DNA from: DATKUC01 sp964577375
GTDB taxonomy: Bacteria; Spirochaetota; Spirochaetia; DSM-27196; DATKUC01
Direction of reading: 5' to 3'
DNA length: 64,000 nt
NCBI GenBank assembly: GCA_964577375.1
Contig: CAZNYW010000006.1
Coordinates: 36,754-100,753 of the forward strand
Part shown: positions 37,281-45,628 of the stretch, piece after piece
How positions within the stretch are numbered: position 1 is the stretch's first letter
Layout of the letters: every line of letters starts with the position of its first letter
The notes under the pieces: model-generated
What the model was told of the DNA's origin: nothing
Seen by the model: the letters and a program-made list of their open reading frames with translations, nothing else
Database searches by the model: none
Made by a program: the position numbers and the translations under genes

Positions 37281-37289
37281 GTCCGCAAC

Positions 37290-38783
37290 CTACAGGATAT
37301 CGAAAAAGGCGCGCGAATAGTCTTCGAGACCGTCGAGATCAGCGGGCTCGACCGGGTGATCCTCTATCTCGAAGGTGTGGGCGAGATCGGAGGGTTCCCC
37401 GCCCTCCATCGCGAGCCGCGACACCAGCGCGGCGCCGAAGGAGGTCGCCTCGCGTACGTTCGTGAGCGCGTGCGGCGAGCTGGGAAAACAGCTCGAGACC
37501 AGCGCATTGTAGTCGGCGTTGTTGCGGAAACCGCCCTCGGTAAAGAGCTTGACTCCCGGTCCGAGGCCCACACGTTCGAGAGCAACCCGGCTCTGCAGTG
37601 CAAGCGACATGTTGAGCACCGCGTAGCCGGTTTCGAAGTCCTGCATGAATTCCGGCACACGCGTCCCATCCTGCACCTCGGCAAGCGAATAGACGCTGCC
37701 ATTCTCCACAAGACGCGGCTTCGACTGCGGGAACTGCCCGGAGCCTGCGACAACGCCGGGCATGATGAAGAGTCGCTTCTCGTCGATGATCCGGTCGTAC
37801 AGCGCCCGGTTGAAGCCGGGGAAGGCGCTGCGACCATTCAGCTTCCTGAGCAGCTCGGAGTAGACCTCGAACTCGTGGCCACCCATGAGGATCGACGTCT
37901 TCACCGGCTTGCCGAGCGGTGAGATATTGAAAAACACCGATTTGCCAATCTCTTCGGGAGCGAAGGAGACCGTGTCCACCGGATGCATCGCCACGCACCA
38001 TGTGCCTGTGGAGTTGAGCACGAAGCTTCCGGTGCGCTTCACCAGATGCGGCAGAAGCGAGGAGTTCGAATCGTGGACGCCGAGCGTGACGACGGTCTCG
38101 GGATCGAGGCCGGTCTCCCGGGCAACTTCCGGAGTGATGCGGCCGAGGATATCCCAGGGACGGCCGATCCGTTTCGGCATCAGGTCGCGGACCCCGAGCC
38201 TGTCGGTGACCGACGACCAGTCCGATTCGAGATGGTTCCAGAGGTAGGTATGACATCCGACGTAGGTGAAGTCCGCCGCGATCTCACCGGTAAGCTGGAA
38301 TCCCCAGTACTGGGGATAGAAGAGGATGGTGCGAACCTTCTTGAAAGCCTCGGGGTAGCGGCGCTGCACGAAGAACAGCTGTTTCCCCGGATTCACGAGG
38401 GCCATGAGCTCGAGCGTCGCCGTGGTGCGCTGCAGCTCGTCGCGTTCTCCGACCGCGCGGTAGAACTCGTCGTGGAAGTCGCCGCCCGGCTCGTGTGTGT
38501 AGGAGACCATTGGAACGGCGGGCCTGCCGTCCTCTCCCACGCACACGAACGAGGCACCGTGCGTCGTTACCGTAATCACGCGGATCGGATACTTCGCGGC
38601 GAACTTCGCGAGCTCGGCGCGCAGCCAGGTCTCCACCTCATCGACCGGCTCGAGCTCGACGCCGTCGCGGATAAAGGTCGGAAACACCTTGTAGGTAGAA
38701 TCCAGGATGTTCAGATCGCGGTCGTAGATGAACAGCTTCTTGTTCGTCTTGCCCACGTCAAAGACAGCGATCACATAGTCCAT
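37290..38783 (-). CDS. FGGY-family carbohydrate kinase
   Basis: 497 aa. N-terminal phosphate loop FDVGKTNKKL, Asp in GVHDSNSS near 253, and C-terminal ATP-binding TEGGFRNNADYNAL near 425. The DVGKTN form is seen in deoxysugar kinases such as fuculokinase- or rhamnulokinase-related proteins; the exact sugar is not determinable. The start has an AAGGAGG 4 nt upstream, and TATAGT about 30 nt before the ATG is a likely -10. It precedes hisA by 9 nt, an unusual partner for a sugar kinase. Confidence 0.9.
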   Translation of the reverse strand: MDYVIAVFDVGKTNKKLFIYDRDLNILDSTYKVFPTFIRDGVELEPVDEVETWLRAELAKFAAKYPIRVITVTTHGASFVCVGEDGRPAVPMVSYTHEPGGDFHDEFYRAVGERDELQRTTATLELMALVNPGKQLFFVQRRYPEAFKKVRTILFYPQYWGFQLTGEIAADFTYVGCHTYLWNHLESDWSSVTDRLGVRDLMPKRIGRPWDILGRITPEVARETGLDPETVVTLGVHDSNSSLLPHLVKRTGSFVLNSTGTWCVAMHPVDTVSFAPEEIGKSVFFNISPLGKPVKTSILMGGHEFEVYSELLRKLNGRSAFPGFNRALYDRIIDEKRLFIMPGVVAGSGQFPQSKPRLVENGSVYSLAEVQDGTRVPEFMQDFETGYAVLNMSLALQSRVALERVGLGPGVKLFTEGGFRNNADYNALVSSCFPSSPHALTNVREATSFGAALVSRLAMEGGEPSDLAHTFEIEDHPVEPADLDGLEDYSRAFFDIL

Positions 38784-38825
38784 GCAGCCTCCTTCGATGC
38801 CGCTACTATAACACGAAGCGGGAAA

Positions 38826-39755
38826 TCAGAAGAACTTCTTTCGCATGAAGAAGAGCGATCCAATCCCGGAAGCGACGACCGAGACGATGACGATGCCGGT
38901 GAACGCGAGCGGCGAATGCTGGAACGGAAGGGCGACGTTCATGCCGTAGATGCTCGCGATCAGCGTTGGAATCATCAGAACGATGGAGATGGTGGTGAGC
39001 CGCTTCATTACCACGTTCAGATTATTTGAGATGACCGACGCAAAAGCGTCCATCATGCCGCTCAGGATGTTGCTGTAGATGTTGGCCATCTCGATCGCCT
39101 GCTTGTTCTCGGTCATGACATCCTCGAGCAGATCCATTTCGTCTTCGGAAAGGCGCACGAGACCGGTCTTCTGTACCTTTTCGATGAGCAGCTCGTTCGA
39201 CTTCAGGGAGGTGGTGAAGAACACGAGCGATTTCTCGAGGGAGAGCAGCCGGACGAGCTCCGTGTTCCGGATCGAGCGTTGGAGCTCGAACTCGACGCCG
39301 CTCGACTGCCGGTTGATATCCTTCAGATGGCGCAGAAAGTGAACCGCGAGCCGCAGAAACATGTTCATGATGAAGCTCGGGCGGTTTCGGATGTCGATAT
39401 TGCGAATGCGGTTTTCGGTGAAGTCCTTCAGGACTTCCGCCTCGCGCAGGCTGATAGTGATGATGAGATCGGACACCAGGATGATTCCGAGAGGCATCGT
39501 CTGGTAGGGCACCTCTGCGCTCGGGTCGTGGATCGGGACGCGGACTATCAGGAGCAGATAGTCATCGCCGCGTTCACTTCTCGACCGCTCATCCAGGTCG
39601 AGGATGTCGGTAATGACATCCGGTTCGATATTGTACTCCCGCTCGATGGTCTCGATCTCTAGCGGGGTGGGGCTGGTGACCTGGATCCAGCAGTTCCTCT
39701 CCAGGATGCTGGTCCGCACGAGTCCCTTCCCATTCTGTTTCCACATTGTGATCAT
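38826..39755 (-). CDS. CorA-family magnesium transporter
   Basis: 309 aa. Long cytoplasmic N-terminal domain with helical stalk (about 1-245), two C-terminal membrane helices, the first ending in the selectivity motif YGMNV near residue 270, and a short basic tail. Forms pentameric Mg2+ channels. The periplasmic loop after GMN reads ALPFQHSP rather than the MPE motif of E. coli-type CorA, as in the CorA-II group. ATG 39755 has AGAGAGG 6 nt upstream. Confidence 0.92.
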   Translation of the reverse strand: MITMWKQNGKGLVRTSILERNCWIQVTSPTPLEIETIEREYNIEPDVITDILDLDERSRSERGDDYLLLIVRVPIHDPSAEVPYQTMPLGIILVSDLIITISLREAEVLKDFTENRIRNIDIRNRPSFIMNMFLRLAVHFLRHLKDINRQSSGVEFELQRSIRNTELVRLLSLEKSLVFFTTSLKSNELLIEKVQKTGLVRLSEDEMDLLEDVMTENKQAIEMANIYSNILSGMMDAFASVISNNLNVVMKRLTTISIVLMIPTLIASIYGMNVALPFQHSPLAFTGIVIVSVVASGIGSLFFMRKKFF

Positions 39756-39808
39756 GATCGCCTCTCTCGTTCCCCGGCACGCAAACCGTCAGGCCGGGGC
39801 GAGGCGCA

Positions 39809-40015
39809 TCAGGCGAGAGAGGTTGCCGTGAAGCTGCTCGATAGGCCCGTATAATTCGCTGTCAGGAAAGAAGTTGTCTTTTCAAGAATCGTACCGGTGC
39901 GTTCGTGATACGTACCGTCGCCGCTACTGGCACTAGCGCCGTCGCCGTCGGCTGTTTTGCCGTCGGTAAATGGCGAGCCACTGGAAATAGATAAACTGGC
40001 GTTGGATTCGCCCAT
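39809..40015 (-). CDS. Possible small Ser/Thr/Gly-rich protein
   Basis: 68 aa (MGESNASLSISSG...). Evidence is a perfect AAGGAGG about 12 nt before the ATG and a TATAAT at 40080-40075 further up. Third codon positions are less GC-rich than in neighbours, and no family or motif is recognised, so a non-coding transcript or chance ORF is also possible. The interval 39756-40135 holds this ORF and the TATCGAT repeats only. Confidence 0.35.
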   Translation of the reverse strand: MGESNASLSISSGSPFTDGKTADGDGASASSGDGTYHERTGTILEKTTSFLTANYTGLSSSFTATSLA

Positions 40016-40046
40016 ACGGTCCCGATTCCTCCTTCTTTCTTGATTA

Positions 40047-40086
40047 TCGATACGGAAGTTATCGATATCATCATTATATCGATTTG
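40047..40086. promoter_or_regulatory. Three spaced TATCGAT palindromes
   Basis: TATCGATA at 40047-40054 and 40062-40069, TATCGATT at 40079-40086, spaced 15 and 17 bp. They surround a minus-strand TATAAT (40080-40075), so they may be operator sites for the small ORF. Confidence 0.45.
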
Positions 40087-40135
40087 AGCAGCTTATGCAT
40101 ACCGAAAAAATCGGGAAACGGGCGTGATTTACGCG

Positions 40136-41392
40136 CTATTTCCGCCGGCAACGCCGGACGGCAACGCCGGACGGCAACGCCTGCCGGGACCTGACGAGCT
40201 TCACCCAGATGAGCACTGTCACTCCCGCGAGGAGCACTGCGCCGAGAAGACCGGGCGCCCAGGTTCCGATCTGCCCGATCATCACCCCTCCAATGGCGGG
40301 AGAGATGACGCGGTTGAGGCTGTCGAGGGAGCTGCTCAGCCCGAGAGTTCCCCCGACCTCATCGGGCGGCACTGCCTTTGTGAGAATGCTCCGCAGCAGC
40401 GTCGAGATGATGCCGGCGGCAACGGAAAGCGGCGCCAGCACGATCAGGAGATAGAGCAGCGACGGCGAGAACGCCCAGAGTCCGACCGATACCGCCATCA
40501 CCGCAGCAGAGAAAACGGTCAGCTTGCGTTCGTCGAAACGCCTGGTGAGGAGACCGATACCGCCCCCCTGCACCAGCGCAAGGAGCACCCCCACGTAGGC
40601 GAGGACGTAGCTTCGAAGCTGCGGCGAGAGCCCGAGCCTCTGCTGCGCAAAGAGCGAAAAGATCATCTCGAACATCGTGAAGGCGAGCCCGTAAAAGAAA
40701 GTGACGATTAGGACGTCCCCGACTGGTTCGCGGCGCAGCGTCTCCCGAAGGCCGGCGAGCGGAAAGCTCCGGCCCTTCCTGCCGCCTCGTTTCTCCGGCG
40801 GAAGCGACTCCGGTAGTATCACCGACACCAGGAGCAGGTTGACGGCTGAAAGGCCGGCGGCCGCAAGCGGCGGCACGATGAAACCGAAGTTCACAAGAAC
40901 TCCGCCGAACAGCGGCCCGACAATGAACCCCATTCCGAAGGCGGCACCGATGAGCCCGAGCCCTCGTGCGCGGTTTTTCTCGTCGGTAACGTCCGTGGCG
41001 TAGGACTGTGCCACCGTGAAATTGCCTCCGGCAAGCCCGCCGACAATGCGGCTGATGAAGAGCACGGCCAGGCTCCGGGCGAAGGCAAGGACCAGCATGG
41101 AGGCGAGGGATCCTGCGATGCTCAGCAGGAAGACGGGCCGCCGGCCGAAGCGGTCGGAGAGTCGCCCGAGGATCGGTGCCGCGATGAACTGTCCGGCCGC
41201 ATAGACTGCCATGAGCAGACCCACGATGGTCGGCGTTCCGCCGAACTTGTCCGCGTAATCGGGCAGAAGCGGGATGATGAATCCGAAGCCGATCATGTCC
41301 ATGAAGACGACCGGGAAGAGCATGAGCAATGCCCGGTTGGTGCCGGACCGATCCGGTCCGGGAGTTTCACTGCGGTGTTTGCTGTTTCTCAT
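40136..41392 (-). CDS. MFS transporter (TetA-like drug:H+ antiporter type)
   Basis: 418 aa, 12 predicted helices. Motif A GRLSDRFGRRPVFL in loop 2-3 near 75-90 and the helix 1 segment FMDMIGFGFIIPLLPDYA are typical of the TetA/multidrug branch. No adjacent repressor. Start ATG 41392 is 15 nt after TACATT (leader near 9 nt, no Shine-Dalgarno). The last residues are encoded by a 13-bp tandem repeat, giving an Arg/Cys-rich C-terminus that may be an accident of repeat copy number. The substrate cannot be assigned. Confidence 0.9.
   Translation of the reverse strand: MRNSKHRSETPGPDRSGTNRALLMLFPVVFMDMIGFGFIIPLLPDYADKFGGTPTIVGLLMAVYAAGQFIAAPILGRLSDRFGRRPVFLLSIAGSLASMLVLAFARSLAVLFISRIVGGLAGGNFTVAQSYATDVTDEKNRARGLGLIGAAFGMGFIVGPLFGGVLVNFGFIVPPLAAAGLSAVNLLLVSVILPESLPPEKRGGRKGRSFPLAGLRETLRREPVGDVLIVTFFYGLAFTMFEMIFSLFAQQRLGLSPQLRSYVLAYVGVLLALVQGGGIGLLTRRFDERKLTVFSAAVMAVSVGLWAFSPSLLYLLIVLAPLSVAAGIISTLLRSILTKAVPPDEVGGTLGLSSSLDSLNRVISPAIGGVMIGQIGTWAPGLLGAVLLAGVTVLIWVKLVRSRQALPSGVAVRRCRRK
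40147..40181 (+). repeat. 13-bp tandem repeat in the 3' end of the MFS gene
   Basis: GGCAACGCCGGAC twice (40147-40159, 40160-40172), then GGCAACGCC (40173-40181). The unit is not a multiple of three, so copy-number change would alter the C-terminus of the transporter. Confidence 0.85.
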
Positions 41393-41407
41393 AGCTTTGC
41401 CGTTAAC

Positions 41408-41436
41408 AATGTACCGATTGGCTGCGCGACCGACAA
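41408..41436 (-). promoter_or_regulatory. Promoter of the MFS gene
   Basis: Minus strand: TTGTCG (41436-41431), 17-nt spacer, TACATT (41413-41408); lies between the pyrC stop and the MFS start. Confidence 0.5.
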
Positions 41437-41451
41437 TTCGTGACGATTCAG

Positions 41452-42510
41452 TCAGCCGTCCTGGCCCAGGGGTCCCCGTCCGGAGCGCACGCTCCACCGC
41501 AGCGTGGACCCGGCGAGAAACGGAACGACACCGCCGATGTCGCCCGGTACGACCCGGGGGGAGTCGACAAGGGTCACGGTCTCGCGGTTCCGCGGAAGCC
41601 CGTAAAAGCCGGCACCGAAGCTTGAGGTGAAGTCCTCGAGCCGGTCGAGCGCGCCGGCCTTCTCCAGGAGCTCGACCAGTGCGGGAAGCGCCACCGGGGC
41701 CGAGAATACCCCTGCGCTTCCGTGTGCCGACTCCTTTGCCTGACGTGGATGCGGCGCACTGTCGGAGCCGAAGAAGAACTTCGGCATGCCGCCGAAGACG
41801 ACCTCTCGAAGCGCGTCGCGGTCGGCGGGCGTCTTCACCACCGGTTTGCAGAAATTGTGCGGAGAGAGCAGCCCGCCGACAAGGTCGTCGAGAGTGAGCA
41901 TCAGGTGGTGCAGCGTGACCGTGGCCGCAACGGTTTCCGGCATGGAGGCCACGGTCTCCACCGCCTCCCTGGATGAGACGTGCTCGAGGACAATCCGCAG
42001 GCGTGGAAAATCGGCGGCAATGCGTGCAAGCCGCGGGAGAAAGGCTTTCTCCCTGTCCAGCGCGAAGGCAGAGGGGTCTTCACCGTGAATAGCGAGCACG
42101 GTTCCCGCGCGGTCCATGGCGTCGAAGAGCGGGTAGAGCTCGTCGAGACCGCGCACCCCGTCCTCGGCGTTCGTGGTCGCACCCTCGGGATAGAGCTTTC
42201 CTGCCACCATGCCTTCGGCCGCCGCAATCCGGAGTTGTTCGGCGGTCCAGAGCTCGGCCGATCTTTCCGAGATCTTAAATGCGAACAGCGGCGTGAATCG
42301 GTCCTCTTTCGCCGCGGCGCGGATTTCCTCGCGGTACCGGTCGATATCCGCCGGTGCTGCAACCGGCGGCAGCGTGTTCGGCATGATGAGCGCGCGGCCG
42401 AAAACGCGGGAGGTCTCCGGTACCACCGCCTCGAGAAGCGCACCCTGCCTGACATGAAGGTGAAAGTCGTCCGGTCGGCGGATCGAAATTTCGTGATTGC
42501 GGACTTCCAT
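41452..42510 (-). CDS. pyrC: Dihydroorotase
   Basis: 352 aa. Pyrimidine synthesis: cyclises carbamoyl aspartate. Class II (E. coli-like) pattern: metal ligands HLH in DDFHLHVRQG (residues 16-18), carboxylated Lys in GKLYPEGATTN near 103, His residues in LEHVSS and TLHHLM, and catalytic Asp in FFGSDSAPHP near 250. ATG 42510 follows TATGGT by 9 nt with no Shine-Dalgarno; longer upstream frames overlap the divergent promoter. Divergent from the DUF4954 gene. Confidence 0.96.
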   Translation of the reverse strand: MEVRNHEISIRRPDDFHLHVRQGALLEAVVPETSRVFGRALIMPNTLPPVAAPADIDRYREEIRAAAKEDRFTPLFAFKISERSAELWTAEQLRIAAAEGMVAGKLYPEGATTNAEDGVRGLDELYPLFDAMDRAGTVLAIHGEDPSAFALDREKAFLPRLARIAADFPRLRIVLEHVSSREAVETVASMPETVAATVTLHHLMLTLDDLVGGLLSPHNFCKPVVKTPADRDALREVVFGGMPKFFFGSDSAPHPRQAKESAHGSAGVFSAPVALPALVELLEKAGALDRLEDFTSSFGAGFYGLPRNRETVTLVDSPRVVPGDIGGVVPFLAGSTLRWSVRSGRGPLGQDG

Positions 42511-42519
42511 TGCAGCAAA

Positions 42520-42549
42520 ACCATACTTCGCCGTGGGCCGCCGAGGCAA
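42520..42549 (-). promoter_or_regulatory. Near-leaderless promoter of pyrC
   Basis: Minus strand: TTGCCT (42549-42544), 18-nt spacer, TATGGT (42525-42520), 9 nt, ATG 42510. Confidence 0.5.
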
Positions 42550-42585
42550 CCGCCGCGGCGATCGCCGGGTGCACCTCCTTTCGTC

Positions 42586-42615
42586 CTGACATCGGAAGCG
42601 AAGCACTGGTAGAAT
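42586..42615 (+). promoter_or_regulatory. Leaderless promoter of the DUF4954 gene
   Basis: CTGACA (42586-42591), 18-nt spacer, TAGAAT (42610-42615), 6 nt, ATG 42622. Confidence 0.65.
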
Positions 42616-42621
42616 GGACGA

Positions 42622-44487
42622 ATGGCAGACGGCGACCATCAGGGCTGCATTCGAAACCCGGAACGTTCTCTGTTTATCGGCGAGGTCCGAAACGCGCTGG
42701 ATCTTGCGGGCGTCGAGCTCAGCGGCGACTGGTTCGACAGGCTCCTCGCGGAAGCTCTTTCGAGCTCTGCCTTCTCACTTCGCCCGCTTAGCGCCGGCGA
42801 GATACGCAGGCTCGAGCGGCTCGGCAACACGGCGGCCGACTGGAAGCGGATCCTTGTTTCCCGGCGTTTCATCGCCGACAGCGTGATCGGCAACCGCTTC
42901 GCGGGAGCCTGCGTCCTCGGCATTTTCGGCACCGGGTCCGCGGGCGGGAAGGTCCCGCTGCCGGAAGGCATCTACCGCAGCACGCTCGAAAACGTGATCG
43001 TCGATGACGGCGCCGCAGTTCACGCCTGCCCGCTTGTGAGCGGATACCGCATCGGCGGTGGGGCCGCGGTTTCGGCATCTACCCTGATTTTCGATGCACG
43101 CGCCTCATCCGTCTACGGAAACGACGGCACGGCAACCGTAGGAGCAGAGACGGGAGGCCGGACGGTTCCGCTTGCGGCCGAGATCACGCTCGCTGAGGCG
43201 GCGCTTCTTGCCGAGCCGGGCGAGCAACCTGAGCAGGCGGCGGCGCTCGCCGCAGCGGTTTCCCGCTACACCGCTGCGATCCGTCCCGGAATGGGGGTTG
43301 TCGGCGCCGGAGCAACCGTGCACGCCACCTCGACCGTACGGAACAGCTGGCTCGGCGGAGCCTCCGTCGTCGACGGCGCCCTTCTCATCGAGGAGGCGAC
43401 GCTGCTCTCCTCGCGCGAGGAGCCGACCGCGGTGGAAAACGGGGCGGTGGTCAGGCGCTCGGTGCTGCAGCAGGGAACTTCGGTACGGGACGGCGCGGTC
43501 GTCGATCACGCGCTGCTTCTCGAGCACTCCAGCGTCGAACGGCACGCGAAGGTCACGAGTTCGGTGATAGGCCCGAATACGGGCGTCGCCGAAGGTGAGC
43601 TCACCTCGAGCCTTATCGGTCCCTTCGTCGGGTTCCACCATCAGGCACTCCTCATCGCGGCATGCTGGCCGGAGGGCAGGGGCAATATCGGCCACGGCGC
43701 GAATGTCGGCTCGAACCACACGTCCAGACAGCCGGATCAGGAGCTTCGGCCGGCCGAGGGGATGTTCTTCGGACTCGGCTGTTGCGTGAAGTTCCCGGCC
43801 GACTTTCGCGGGTCCCCCTATTCGCTCATTTCCACCGGGGTGACCACCCTCCCGCAGAAGCTCGAAATGCCCTTTTCGCTGATCTGTGAATCGACCGTGC
43901 AGCGGCCGGAGCTTCCCTCAGGCTACCTCCAGCTCGTTCCCGGCTGGATGCTTCGCGAAAACCTCTATGCGCTCTGGCGCAACCGGATCAAGTTTCGCGG
44001 CCGCGACCGCGCCAGGCGCAATCCGCTGGACCTGGACCCGTTCCGACCGGAAGTCATGAGCCGCGTCGAGCGGGCGTGCAACGCGCTCGAGGCGTTTTCC
44101 GAGGGCCGGGAAATCCTGCTTCCTTCGGACCTTCCGGAAATAGGCCGTAATTTCCTTCTCGACACGGACAGGCGCGCCGCAATCGACATCTACCGCTTTT
44201 TCCTCGAGTGGGCCCGGATCAGGAGCCTGGTCGATGGAGCGGACCGGGAAGAGGGTGCGGCGCGTCCCACGCGTGAGGAATGCGCCCGGTACGAGCAGGC
44301 AGTCGCCCGGATCGCCGAAATGGTACGTACGAGCCGCGAAAAGGATTTCGTCCGCGGAGCGAGGATGTTCGAGGACTATGAACGGGTGCACGGAACCCTC
44401 TCGACCGACCCGGTCGTAGCAGATGCTGCTGCCTGGGCGGGCGGCGAAGTGGAACGTGCAAAGGCGGCGGCCGGGCTGCTGGACTGA
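42622..44487 (+). CDS. DUF4954-family left-handed beta-helix protein
   Basis: 621 aa. The N-terminal pattern (LSAGEIRRLERLGNTAADWKRILVS, FIADSVIGNRFAGACVLG, LPEGIYRSTLENVIVDDGAAV) matches DUF4954 proteins of Bacteroidetes and spirochaetes as I remember the family. Residues about 75-390 contain repeated hexapeptide-like turns (VENGAVVRRSVLQQGTSV, VIGPNTGVAEGELTSSLIGPFVG) of a left-handed beta-helix, as in sugar-nucleotide acyl- or uridylyltransferases. The C-terminal 200 residues are helical. Catalytic role unknown. Start ATG 42622 is leaderless-type. Confidence 0.8.
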   Translation: MADGDHQGCIRNPERSLFIGEVRNALDLAGVELSGDWFDRLLAEALSSSAFSLRPLSAGEIRRLERLGNTAADWKRILVSRRFIADSVIGNRFAGACVLGIFGTGSAGGKVPLPEGIYRSTLENVIVDDGAAVHACPLVSGYRIGGGAAVSASTLIFDARASSVYGNDGTATVGAETGGRTVPLAAEITLAEAALLAEPGEQPEQAAALAAAVSRYTAAIRPGMGVVGAGATVHATSTVRNSWLGGASVVDGALLIEEATLLSSREEPTAVENGAVVRRSVLQQGTSVRDGAVVDHALLLEHSSVERHAKVTSSVIGPNTGVAEGELTSSLIGPFVGFHHQALLIAACWPEGRGNIGHGANVGSNHTSRQPDQELRPAEGMFFGLGCCVKFPADFRGSPYSLISTGVTTLPQKLEMPFSLICESTVQRPELPSGYLQLVPGWMLRENLYALWRNRIKFRGRDRARRNPLDLDPFRPEVMSRVERACNALEAFSEGREILLPSDLPEIGRNFLLDTDRRAAIDIYRFFLEWARIRSLVDGADREEGAARPTREECARYEQAVARIAEMVRTSREKDFVRGARMFEDYERVHGTLSTDPVVADAAAWAGGEVERAKAAAGLLD

Positions 44488-44508
44488 CCCCGCGGCCGAC
44501 GGTATCTT
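44480..44508 (+). promoter_or_regulatory. Leaderless promoter of the HD-domain gene
   Basis: TGGACT (44480-44485), 17-nt spacer, TATCTT (44503-44508), 7 nt, ATG 44516. Overlaps the stop of the preceding gene. Confidence 0.5.
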
Positions 44509-44515
44509 AGCTGGT

Positions 44516-45628
44516 ATGACCGTGTTCGAAGAGCTGGCCAAAAGCCGGATTACATATTATTACACCTACATTTCTGCGCTCGACAGGTTCTTCCGGAAGG
44601 AAAATCGGGAGATCATATACCTCACCGTAGAATGCTCGCTGGTCGATCTGGCAAAGCTCTTCTCGGACCTGCACTTTCCCTCCCTCGAGGGCATTGACGG
44701 GGCGGTCGAGAGGGACGGCACGACGGTCTACTTCACCGTCCGTGACGAGCCCGGCATGAAGTTTCCCACCTATGCGTTTTCCGTGTTGAATCTGATCTAC
44801 GATCCGCAGCGGGACCTCTTCCTCGATCCGTACGACGTATATCCGCAGCTGCGCCACCCGGCCATTCGCTTCCCTGCGGTTCCTGCGCACTCGGATCCCG
44901 CCGTGAGCCTCCGGTGGCTCATGGATGCGGCGCTTCTTGCTTCACGCTACGATTACGCTCCGGAAGGTCCGGTTCCGCTGCTTTCCCCGGAGACGCCGAA
45001 CGTCTCCCTCGAGCTCCACCGCGACTTCGTACGAAACCTCTTCTGCGGGACCTCACCCTGGCGGGGCCTCGATCTGCTCATGCGCGCAGGGTTCGTCGAG
45101 CGTTTCTGGCCCGCGTTCCTTCCGATGAACCGTACCGATCAGTCCAAAGGTCACCATCCCGAGGGCAACGTCTGGGTCCATTCGCTCGAAACGCTTCGCT
45201 ACCGGAAGACCACCGACCTGGTGCTGTCGCTTTCGCTCTTTCTCCATGACTGCGGCAAGCCCTACTCGCAGCGCAAAGGCGAGCGCAGGTTCGACGGCCA
45301 TGCTGAGAAGGGAGCGGAGATCGCGAAATCATTTCTCCAGCGCCTGGGATTCGACGCGGGGACCGTTGAGGATGTTTTCTTTCTGGTGAAGTATCACATG
45401 GTGCCCGGGGCACTGACGGCGCTTCCGGTCTACCGCACCGATAAGCTCATGGCCTCGCCGCTGTTTCCGGTGCTTCTCGAGCTCTACCGCTGCGACCTTT
45501 CCTCCACCTACCGGGGCCCGGACGGCTATTACGAAGCGTGCAAGGTCTACCGTGCCTATCTTCGCAACGTGCACAATCCGTTTCGAGGGGCAGACGGCAA
45601 GAAGCTGGTCCGCCTCTACGTGGAGTAG
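44516..45628 (+). CDS. HD-domain protein related to tRNA nucleotidyltransferases, NTase part degenerate
   Basis: 370 aa. The C-terminal half resembles the HD region found with CCA-adding/poly(A) polymerase-like enzymes: PEGNVWVHSLETL, FLHDCGKPYSQRKGERRFDGHAEKGAE, and VKYHM supply His, HD, His and His metal ligands. The N-terminal half keeps the layout of the nucleotidyltransferase head (KFPTYAFSVLNLIYDPQRDLFLDPY) but lacks GGxxRD and DxD. It is therefore probably a phosphohydrolase without polymerase activity. The 3' end overlaps convergent thrC by 13 nt. Confidence 0.78.
   Translation: MTVFEELAKSRITYYYTYISALDRFFRKENREIIYLTVECSLVDLAKLFSDLHFPSLEGIDGAVERDGTTVYFTVRDEPGMKFPTYAFSVLNLIYDPQRDLFLDPYDVYPQLRHPAIRFPAVPAHSDPAVSLRWLMDAALLASRYDYAPEGPVPLLSPETPNVSLELHRDFVRNLFCGTSPWRGLDLLMRAGFVERFWPAFLPMNRTDQSKGHHPEGNVWVHSLETLRYRKTTDLVLSLSLFLHDCGKPYSQRKGERRFDGHAEKGAEIAKSFLQRLGFDAGTVEDVFFLVKYHMVPGALTALPVYRTDKLMASPLFPVLLELYRCDLSSTYRGPDGYYEACKVYRAYLRNVHNPFRGADGKKLVRLYVE

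Noticed and set aside
37280..37292. TAGGTT 6 nt before the hisA GTG as another leaderless promoter
   Set aside because: The TAG is the stop codon of the preceding gene, the gap is only 9 nt and no -35-like element exists at the right distance.
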